Part shown: positions 8,420 to 16,300 of the stretch, in pieces
Layout of the letters: every line of letters begins with the position of its first letter
Position numbering within the stretch: position 1 is the first letter of the stretch
Notes under the pieces: generated by a model
The model's input: only the letters and a program-made list of their open reading frames with translations
Told to the model about the DNA's origin: nothing
The model's database searches: none
DNA from: an uncultured Lachnospiraceae bacterium
GTDB taxonomy: Bacteria; Bacillota; Clostridia; Lachnospirales; Lachnospiraceae
Direction: 5' to 3'
DNA: 24,670 bases
Assembly (NCBI GenBank): GCA_910578845.1
Contig: CAJTSL010000001.1
Location: 142,366 to 167,035, forward strand
Program-made: the position numbers and the translations under genes

Positions 8420-9754
8420 ATGCTATATTATAAAGCGCAGGAACTGTCACAGATTCAGGATGTATTTAATCCGAACCCACTACAGGAGGAAGCGGAAATC
8501 AACCGTTTTTATCAAGATGCAACAGAGGCAAGGACTGGAGATGTATATTCTGGTTTCGTAGAGAAGATGGATTTGCTGTTGGAAGATTCGCATAATTCCC
8601 TGATTCATAAATTATTCATCGGGCATGCTGGAGTTGGAAAGACAACAGAATTATATCGTTTGCAACACATTGCGGAGGAAAAAGGGTTTCTTACCTGTTT
8701 GGGAAGATGTGATATTGACTTGGATTCAGGCGATATAGAATATACGGATGTTTTGTTCTATATACTGGATATGTTGGTGAATAAGGCATGTGAAGACGGC
8801 TTGAAAATCAGCGATACAATTGTCAAAAAAATAGAAAACTATTGGAATAGTGATACTGAATTGATAAAAACTATATCCATGCAGGGAGAGATGGAAATCT
8901 CACTTGGCACAGAGGCAGAAATCGGGATAAGGAAAGTCGTTAAGCTCTTGGCAGGCGTGAAGGCAATCCTGAAAAACAGCGCGGAATCGAAAAGGGAAAT
9001 CAGGACGCAGATTGAACCTCGTAGTAGTGAACTGATTAACCAAATCAGAGAGGTTATAGAAGAAATCAGGAAACAGTTACGGGATAAAGGGCGTCCTGAA
9101 ATACCATTCGTGATTATGGATGGTTTAGACAAAATCCCGTTAGGACAGGCAAAGAAGATTTTCCAGGAAAACGGATCCAGGTTCCAAGGTCTTCAGATTC
9201 ATTTATTAGTAACATTCCCGATTTCATTATCTTATACGCCGGAATATAAAGATATCCAAATCTGGTTTCCTAATCCAGAGAAGTTGCCTATGATAAAGTT
9301 AAGGAACTGGCAACAGGGGACATATCAGGAAGGATATACGGAAGGGACAGAGACGATAAAAGCAATTATTGCCAAACGAGCGGATTTATCGTTGTTTAAA
9401 GAGGATGCGCTCGAAGAGTTAATCCATTATACTGGCGGGTATATCCGGGACTTATTCAGATGTATCAGTGAAGCGGCGTTACGGGCAAGATTACGGAAGT
9501 CCAGAAAAATTGAACTGGAAGATGCGAAAAAGGCATTGGCTGTGTTAGAATCTGATATCAATGGACGCTACAGTGATGAACTAATTGGGAAAATGGAGGA
9601 TATCTATCAAGGAAATAAGCATGTATCTTCTTCGGAGGAAATTATGACATTGCTTCAAATTGGCGCCGTTTTGGAATATAATGGCACTAGATGGTGTGAT
9701 TTGCATCCGTTGGTAGAGAGATGGCTGTTAGAGAGTCATAAAATCGTCGGATAA
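8420..9754 (+). CDS. STAND/AAA-like P-loop ATPase, first gene of a two-gene module
   Basis: This is a 444-residue cytoplasmic NTPase with no membrane segment. Walker A is GHAGVGKTT (residues 68-76, K74) and Walker B is FVIMDGLDKI (230-239, D234). A predicted linker rich in charged helix spans about 140-220. After Walker B comes a sensor-like strand (LQIHLLVTFPIS) and a helical region (about 330-395) reminiscent of the lid of STAND or AAA_16 ATPases. The last 40 residues (SSEEIMTLLQIGAVLEYNG to WLLES) look like a winged-helix tail. The specific family is not recognised; STAND-like is an inference from motif order. ATG 8420 is chosen because GGGAGG precedes it by five to six bases; a TTG at 8396 is less likely. 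The TPR gene follows after 34 bases, so the two products probably interact. Confidence 0.85.
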   Translation: MLYYKAQELSQIQDVFNPNPLQEEAEINRFYQDATEARTGDVYSGFVEKMDLLLEDSHNSLIHKLFIGHAGVGKTTELYRLQHIAEEKGFLTCLGRCDIDLDSGDIEYTDVLFYILDMLVNKACEDGLKISDTIVKKIENYWNSDTELIKTISMQGEMEISLGTEAEIGIRKVVKLLAGVKAILKNSAESKREIRTQIEPRSSELINQIREVIEEIRKQLRDKGRPEIPFVIMDGLDKIPLGQAKKIFQENGSRFQGLQIHLLVTFPISLSYTPEYKDIQIWFPNPEKLPMIKLRNWQQGTYQEGYTEGTETIKAIIAKRADLSLFKEDALEELIHYTGGYIRDLFRCISEAALRARLRKSRKIELEDAKKALAVLESDINGRYSDELIGKMEDIYQGNKHVSSSEEIMTLLQIGAVLEYNGTRWCDLHPLVERWLLESHKIVG

Positions 9755-9788
9755 TAATCAAATTAAAAATTCAACGGAGGCATATTTT

Positions 9789-11552
9789 ATGGGAAACTTT
9801 GCTAAGGATCATGACGAACAGTGGGAAATGCTGTTAATGACATTAGAGGAAGTAAAACATGGAATATGCCTTTTTCAGGCACAGAACCAGACAAAATGGG
9901 TGTCCTTGATTAAGGAGCGATTAGGAGAGAAAAATGTTATCGCGCATAATGTAGCGGAGGATGATGCGAAAAAGGGAATGATAACTTCGAAAGATTTTAG
10001 GAGATGGGCAGCGGAAACGGATGCCCATGTTGTCATTGTATACAATATCCAACTATTGGGCATGCGTTTTGGCGATGAAGAAACTGTTGGGAAGCTAAAC
10101 TTCATGCGAGATCAGATTCTTGCCATTGGAAAATTATTTGTGTTTGGCGTTTCGCCATATTTTCATCTCCTTCTTTCACGAAACGCGAGAGATTTGTATT
10201 CCTGTATTATGTATCATTTTGTGTTAGAGGATGTAGAAGAAGGGCGCGTTGATTTCTCCGAAACTCATGATTTTGATTTGGGTAGATTATCGTCAGGTGA
10301 TGACGTTCTGGAAGTTGCAAGATATAAAGAACTTAAAGGAAGAATACTGGAAAATGGTGATAAAAGCAGCAAAAGTGATGTTTCTATGTATTTGGCATGC
10401 ATGGAAAGCTGGAATGCCATAAGGGCATATATCCCTTATCAGGAAAAGTCGTTTATTGAGAAAATTGTAAAAGAGACAGATGGACAATTTGCGCAAAAGA
10501 AAATAGAGATTGCTGATTTGGAGGATATTTGGATTTTAGCAGAGACTTGGCTTGAAATAGAGGAATGGGGGAAAAGCGTTTTCTGGTATGAAAAGGCGTT
10601 ATGTCTTGTGAGGGAGCAGCTTGGGGAAGAACATGAAATGTATGCGGATGCGCTTGTTGAATATATGGAATACTATCGGGAAATCAGTGATTACAGAAAA
10701 TGTGAGGAATGTTGTGATAAGGCTCTTGCCATTTATCGGAGAAAAAATATGGAATATTCCGAGTACGGCATTAATGCATTGTATAAGAGAGCGATTATAT
10801 ACCGCATAAAATCTCAATTTGATAAAGCTCTGGATGTGTATCAAGAATTATTAAAATATCAGATCACTAAGTTTGGAGAGCAATACTATAATAATGCGCC
10901 AGTGTATAATAATATAGGGACTGTTTATAAGGAGCAGGGAGATATAACAGGCGCGTTGCAACAATTCGAGAAAGCTTTGGAACTGTTGGAAAAAACGGGA
11001 AAAGATAAAGAAGGGATTGCTAGGATATGTTATAATATATGTAGTATTTATTTGGAAAGTGGTGATGGAATAACTGCATGGAAGTATATTAAAAAGACGA
11101 AGAAAATAATAGAAGATATCTATGGGGAAGATTCAAGCAACCATATTCGCATTTATAATAGTATGGCAGAGGTTTGGGCATTACGGAACCGACAAGATAA
11201 AGAACGGGAATATTTGGAAAAGGCAATAGAAATAATTAAGAAAACACATATGGAAGATAGCGAGATGGCTGCAAGTGTATATTATAATATGGGGCATCTT
11301 GCTTGCCGGAGAAGAGAAGCGGTGGTTGCGATTGCTTATTGTAACCGTGCTATCGATATTCAGAGAAAAATATACGCAAAAGAGACTAAAATAATAGCAC
11401 ATGCATATGAAGCGATAGGGTACTCTTATTTACAAATGCATAAGAAAAACGAAGCAAAGTACAATTTTGAAAAAACCAGAGATATTTATATATCCCTATA
11501 TGGAGCCCAGAATGAATATGTGAGAAGAGTTGAAAAGTATCTGGCTGATTAA
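9789..11552 (+). CDS. TPR-repeat protein with an unassigned N-terminal alpha/beta domain
   Basis: This 587-residue cytoplasmic protein follows the ATPase and starts eight bases after GGAGG (9776-9780). Residues 1 to about 150 alternate hydrophobic strands and helices (GICLFQAQ, VIAHNVAEDD, HVVIVYNIQLLG, KLFVFGVSP). They resemble a P-loop-like fold in which the nucleotide-binding loop is missing. Residues about 248-585 hold around eight tetratricopeptide repeats, several with the 40-plus residue spacing of kinesin-light-chain-type TPRs, for example VYNNIGTVYKEQGDITGALQ and VYYNMGHLACRRREAVVAIA. TPR arrays of this kind bind peptides or partner proteins, so a sensor or scaffold role for the adjacent ATPase is inferred. 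No catalytic motif, signal peptide or membrane helix is seen. Family identity of the N-terminal domain is unknown. Confidence 0.85.
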   Translation: MGNFAKDHDEQWEMLLMTLEEVKHGICLFQAQNQTKWVSLIKERLGEKNVIAHNVAEDDAKKGMITSKDFRRWAAETDAHVVIVYNIQLLGMRFGDEETVGKLNFMRDQILAIGKLFVFGVSPYFHLLLSRNARDLYSCIMYHFVLEDVEEGRVDFSETHDFDLGRLSSGDDVLEVARYKELKGRILENGDKSSKSDVSMYLACMESWNAIRAYIPYQEKSFIEKIVKETDGQFAQKKIEIADLEDIWILAETWLEIEEWGKSVFWYEKALCLVREQLGEEHEMYADALVEYMEYYREISDYRKCEECCDKALAIYRRKNMEYSEYGINALYKRAIIYRIKSQFDKALDVYQELLKYQITKFGEQYYNNAPVYNNIGTVYKEQGDITGALQQFEKALELLEKTGKDKEGIARICYNICSIYLESGDGITAWKYIKKTKKIIEDIYGEDSSNHIRIYNSMAEVWALRNRQDKEREYLEKAIEIIKKTHMEDSEMAASVYYNMGHLACRRREAVVAIAYCNRAIDIQRKIYAKETKIIAHAYEAIGYSYLQMHKKNEAKYNFEKTRDIYISLYGAQNEYVRRVEKYLAD

Positions 11553-11583
11553 AAGCGACGGGTATGCGATAGACCTGCTTTTT
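11551..11583 (+). terminator. Probable intrinsic terminator of the ATPase-TPR module
   Basis: The sequence right at the TPR stop can fold as AAAAG pairing with CTTTT, a three-base bulge, then CGGGT pairing with ACCTG, ending in a run of five T. The stem is imperfect, so this is a moderate call. Confidence 0.45.
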
Positions 11584-11621
11584 GAAAATAAGCGATTCCG
11601 CCTCCCGATTCACAAAAACTC

Positions 11622-11649
11622 TTGCATTAATTTTCAGATATAGTACAAT
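11622..11649 (+). promoter_or_regulatory. Promoter of the sortase gene
   Basis: TTGCAT (11622-11627) and TACAAT (11644-11649) are separated by 16 bases. The whole element closely matches the promoter at 12982-13009, including the spacer block ATATAG directly before the -10 box. Confidence 0.75.
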
Positions 11650-11736
11650 AAGATGTGTGCTTATGAGGGAAATATTTTCATTTCATACTATATTTAGCGT
11701 TTGGCATCAAACGTTCAAGGAGTTGTTCTAAAAGTT

Positions 11737-12942
11737 ATGGCTGACTTAAGCGTTGCAGGAAGACAGTTCCGGACGCAGGCGGATTATAATGCGGCACTGC
11801 GTGACCAGAAACAAATAGAGGCGATTAAGGCAAAAGTGAATATGGAACAGCCGGGAGAGGTCATTAGCTTATATGAGGATTTGAAAGCAGGGAAATACCG
11901 GCTGATGACACTTGTAGGCAGGGATTTTAAAGAAGAGATCCAGGAACTGGCAGAGAAATACAAGAAACAAGGTTATAGCAAAGATAGTGTCATAAAAATT
12001 TCTAAGAAAAAAAAGAAGCAGGATAAAAAAAACAACACAAAACAGGGCAAAAACGCAAAGCAAAGCAGTAAAACCGGAAAAGACGGGAAAAATAAAAAAA
12101 TGTCTCTGGAAGATTATGATGAGAAGATGCAGAAGGAGATCAAAGCTGTTTTACAAAAGAAAGAGAGAAGAAGAAAAGCCATTGTGATTCTCTGTAGCTT
12201 AGTTGCGTTAGTTTGTTTTGGCTATTATGGTGTTTACTATTATTTTGCGGAAAGGACACAGTCAAATTACGAAAACCTTTCGGATTTAAAAGGCGATTAT
12301 TCATTGGTTTCACAAACGCCTAATGTCACCATACACTATACGGAAGAGGAAGAGATAGAGCTTACCGTGTTAGAAGAGTATGAAACGCTATATAATAAGA
12401 ATAAAAGGCTGATCGGATGGCTTAAGATTGACGGTACCAATATAGATTATCCGGTGATGCAGACAACAAATAACGAGTACTATCTTGACCATAACTATAA
12501 TCAGGAATATGACAAAAACGGCAGTCTCTTTTTAGATGCAGAATGCGATGTCGTGCGGCGCAATACGAATTTAATCATCTATGGGCATCATATGAAGTCT
12601 GGTAAAATGTTTGGCAACCTAAATTTATACAGCAGCGAAAGCTATGCCAAGGAACATTCGCTGATCCAGTTCGATACCATATATGAAAAAGGGACTTATC
12701 AGGTCATGTACGTTTTCCGCTCCAGAATTTACAATGAAGATGAGATCGTTTTTAAATATTATCAATTTTTTGATGCTGCAACGGAGCGGGAGTTCAATTC
12801 TAATATGAGTGAAATGGCGGCAATATCATTATATGACACGGGTGTCACGGCAAATTTTGGCGATGAGCTATTAACACTATCAACTTGTGACAGCTCTGAG
12901 GCAGATGGACGCTTTGTTGTCGTCGCCAAGAGGATTTCGTAG
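11737..12942 (+). CDS. Class B sortase with long cytoplasmic N-terminal domain
   Basis: This 401-residue membrane-anchored transpeptidase joins sorted proteins to the cell wall. Catalytic residues of class B sortases are visible: histidine in LIIYGHHM (284/285), cysteine in TLSTC (C384) and arginine in DGRFVVVAKR (R392). A single transmembrane helix lies at about 148-171, preceded by KERRRK, so the catalytic part is outside. The first 145 residues are cytoplasmic and unusual. They comprise a conserved-looking module (MADLSVAGRQFRTQADYNAA to about residue 85) and a lysine-rich stretch (about 88-122). ATG 11737 follows AAGGAG by about 14 bases. The frame is open from a TTG at 11701, but that start has no ribosome binding site. 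Substrates are probably the two LRR proteins downstream. Confidence 0.93.
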   Translation: MADLSVAGRQFRTQADYNAALRDQKQIEAIKAKVNMEQPGEVISLYEDLKAGKYRLMTLVGRDFKEEIQELAEKYKKQGYSKDSVIKISKKKKKQDKKNNTKQGKNAKQSSKTGKDGKNKKMSLEDYDEKMQKEIKAVLQKKERRRKAIVILCSLVALVCFGYYGVYYYFAERTQSNYENLSDLKGDYSLVSQTPNVTIHYTEEEEIELTVLEEYETLYNKNKRLIGWLKIDGTNIDYPVMQTTNNEYYLDHNYNQEYDKNGSLFLDAECDVVRRNTNLIIYGHHMKSGKMFGNLNLYSSESYAKEHSLIQFDTIYEKGTYQVMYVFRSRIYNEDEIVFKYYQFFDAATEREFNSNMSEMAAISLYDTGVTANFGDELLTLSTCDSSEADGRFVVVAKRIS

Positions 12943-12981
12943 CCAGGCAGTGCAAAAGGCATAGAGGCTGTTATAAAAAAC

Positions 12982-13009
12982 TTGCATAAATTCATAAATA
13001 TAGTATAAT
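12982..13009 (+). promoter_or_regulatory. Promoter of the LRR-protein leader
   Basis: TTGCAT (12982-12987) and a perfect TATAAT (13004-13009) are 16 bases apart. Transcription should start near 13016, about 310 bases upstream of the LRR gene's ATG. The element shares most positions with the sortase promoter. Confidence 0.8.
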
Positions 13010-13015
13010 AAATCT

Positions 13016-13325
13016 ATATGTTAGTCGTTAAAAGGGGTCTGCTTTGTATCAAATGGGAGTGTTTTATAGGATAAAGGCATACAAAGCATCAATGAAGGGC
13101 AGTAACAAGTGTCGGGGGAGACAGATACATATTATATCCATAAATAAAAGAGCACAAAAGCCTAATCAGTTGACTCAAATTTGACGATATAAATACTGAT
13201 AGTCTCTTTGCGCTTTTTTGCGTTTAGAGCGTAGAAAAGAAAGTACAATCTGAAAGAACCATACGACAGATCAATAAGTCATATAAGTATGAAATTAAGT
13301 GTTACTGACAGAAGGAGAGAGTGAT
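13016..13325 (+). ncRNA. Long structured leader or small RNA upstream of the LRR operon
   Basis: The stretch between the sortase and the first LRR gene (12943-13325) has no convincing ORF. Downstream of the promoter it shows a perfect 10-bp long-range stem (13040-13049 with 13079-13088, 29-base loop). It also has a G-rich small hairpin candidate (TGTC-GACA at 13110-13123) and a terminator-like structure ending at 13219. I compared it mentally with the common clostridial riboswitches (c-di-GMP, ydaO, THF, SAM-I, ZTP) and saw no match. It may be a cis-acting attenuator for the surface operon or a separate RNA of about 200 nucleotides. Confidence 0.4.
13146..13219 (+). terminator. Terminator- or attenuator-like hairpin in the leader
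   Basis: AAAAGAGCACAAA (13146-13158) pairs with TTTGCGCTTTTTT (13207-13219) with one mismatch and one G-U pair. The inner arms ATCAGT (13165-13170) and ACTGAT (13195-13200) extend the structure above an internal loop. The six-T run lies at the 3' edge. A competing small hairpin (13204-13207 with 13226-13229, plus CGC with GCG) would disrupt it. Confidence 0.5.
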
Positions 13326-16300
13326 ATGTCCAAGAAAACACCGGTCAAAAAATCAAAAAGGAGATTGAAGAGAAGCGTAAGGCGAAGCTTTGCACTTGCT
13401 TTGATGATAACAGCGATTGCTGTTGCAGCAATCCCAGTGCCGGAGAACTTTGCGGAGGATGGGACAGGAGGCGGAAGTGGTAACGATCCTTCTGCGCCGA
13501 TTGTCAGCTCTACGGAAGCTTATCGGTATCCGGCAGAGGATATGAAAGACAAATATAAACAATCGTTTGGGGTTGATTTGAAAAAGCCTAGCGATAGCAG
13601 CAAAATATATTCAACCCACTATATTTCAGCGACGGCACCTGATGATGAGAATGGTGGCGTTTCTTACCGTATGGAATGGCAGTATCAGTATTTCTTAAAA
13701 ACGATCAATGGGTTAGAAAAAGGGATTATATGTGGGTATAACGATTCCTACAATGTCGATTTATTAACAGTTTCCACCGATCCGATCCATGATTATGTTG
13801 TTGTAAGACAGGATGCCTATAATAAGTTTAAGACAGACCGTGGGAATGATGAATTTACTTTAAGCAGCAATCCCAGTGAAGCTGATGAATTAGACCAGCA
13901 GTTTAAGATTTATTTCCCGCAAGTATATGAGAAACAGGTAGAAGATTACAAAAAGTATGAAGCAGATATCGCAACATATGATAAAAGATTAGCAGAGTAT
14001 CAGAAGAAATTGGATGACTTGATCAAAGAGCATGGCAATGGCCTGACAGATGAGCAGATTGAAGCTTTGATTGGCAAGCAGCCGGAGAAGCCAGAGAAAC
14101 CGAAGCCAATTACGAAGAAGGCAAGTGAGTTCAGTACCGAAAACGATGAGTATTCATGGCGGCTTTATTATTGCGACAAGACGCCTGCTTTGAAAGGTTA
14201 TATATTAGTAAAAGTTGCTGATTCAGAGCTGAGCGGGGAAGTGACCGTGCATTCCTATGTGCCGCGCAGGATTGATACTTCTCAAATTGATTTGTCTGTT
14301 GATGATGAATTAGGCTTTAAGGTACAGGATTGGACCAGTTTCCTGGGAATCGGTGATGAAGCGTTTAAGAACGTAGCTAATGTCAGCAATATTGAATTGC
14401 CGGAAGCTCTTAAATACATAGGCGACAGTGCATTCGAAGGGTCTTTTATTACATCTATTAAAATGATGAACCTAGAGAATATCGGGAACTATGCATTTAA
14501 GAATTGTCCGAGGCTTTCTTCCATTGAGATGGTACAGGGCGTTAAGAATATCGGAACGGAAGCTTTCTACGGATTGACGCTTATTAGGAGCGTTGTCTTC
14601 CCTGGCGAAATCGAATATATCGGGCCGGGAGCGTTTGCAAACTGTAGCTTGCTAGAAACAATAGATTTATCTAGTGCGACACTGGAAGTTGTTATTGATG
14701 ATTATGCGTTTTATAATGACGGGGCTTTGAGCAAGATCAATTTCAATGTAAAAGGAGCCGAAAACACATCAATCTATGTGACGACGATCGGTAAGGCTGC
14801 ATTTGCAGTATGGGATGGTGTTTCTGGTGGCTTGTCAGAGTTTGTGTTCCCCTCGCGTATTTCGACGAAGCGGAAAGAGGGAGCATTTGGTTATGAAAGT
14901 AAAGGTTTAGGTGATTATGTATTAGCAGGCAGAACGAATCTGAAGGATGTAACAATGCCGGCGGCATATGGTATGTCGGCAGAAATATCGCTGCCTAAGC
15001 ATATTTTCCAAAACTGCGTTGGGTTAGAACGCGTGAATTTCCCAGATACTGGCAGTTCCTGTGGATTTGTCAAATTTGATGAGGATATTTTCGCTTCTGT
15101 AACAACACCAGGGTTCTATGTACAAGGCCCTCCCTATACGGAGCCTTCTAATAGAAACCCGGCGTTGCCGAGAAAATCCACATGGACCGCTTATTCTGCG
15201 GCAGCATCCATGAAAGATGGCAAGCGGGTGCCGAATATTCCGTACGTGTATTATTTAAACGGAAAGAGATACACCGAAGTATGTGATGGCGACTATCTGA
15301 TGTGTATTGACCAAGATGGCGTGCTGATATCTTGTTCGTTACATCCGGATAAAACTGCGAAATTGGGATCTGTCGATTTGATTATCCCGGCAGAAGTCGC
15401 GGGTACTGTTGTAACGGGAATTGCATCTGATTGTTTTGCCAATGATGTGAATGAACCGGATAACCGTAAGATGAGCAAAGTAGTCCGTACCTTGACGATC
15501 AAGGATGACTCTAAGCTTGCTACAATTTCTGATTCCGTATTTGCAGACTGGACGCAATTAGAAAGAGTATATCTTGGCAATTCTGTTAGGAATGTAGGGA
15601 ATTCCGCGTTCCAGAATTGTAAGTCGTTAATTGATGTTTATTTTAATACCCCGGAGAGCGCGGCGGCTGATTTTAAAATAGGTACGAATGCTTTCCAGAC
15701 GAATAGTGTTGAACTGACATTCCATGGCATTATCAGTCCTTCCTATGCGCCTTTTGCATGGGCGATGCAGGAAGATAATACGATTGACGACATGGGCAGA
15801 GGAAAGAGAATCTGTTATAAGAGCCTGATGCCGACAAGCTTTACGGTAATGCGAGACAGCGGCACGAACCAAGTGACTTTGCTGGATTATCCTAAGTACG
15901 ACCAGATTGCCAGTATTCTAGGTGAATCTTATGCGGTAAAGAACGGCGTTTATATGAGCGCTTCCTTTGATCCGGTTGCTTATTATAACGGGTTTATGGA
16001 GTCAACTTATTATAACTTGTATTCCAGTACGCAGTTTGATGCTAAGCGTGAAGAATTTAAGAATGCATGGGTATCGACGGGCGACAAAGAATCTTTATAT
16101 GCCAATAGCGAACTGTATGGTCCGTGGATTTCACCTACTTGGATTAATGCAACGGAATTCACGAGGTCCACGGCAGATACGGGAAATTCCATTGTCGATT
16201 TCTTCTTTGAGCCGATTACGGTGCATGCTGCAAACGGGAAACCGGATGCGTATTTTGCGCATCAGTGTGGTGATCATGATTATGCATATGATGTATATGC

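Noticed and set aside
8420..11552. Toxin-antitoxin pair
   Set aside because: Both products are large, one being a full P-loop ATPase and the other a TPR array. Neither resembles a toxin or antitoxin fold.
13021..13130. Known riboswitch (c-di-GMP, ydaO, THF, SAM-I or ZTP) in the leader
   Set aside because: Remembered consensus cores of these classes are not present. It is kept as an unidentified structured region.
13244..13249. TACAAT as a second promoter for the LRR operon
   Set aside because: The nearest TTGCGT is about 20 bases upstream, and no better -35 box lies at 16-18 bases.
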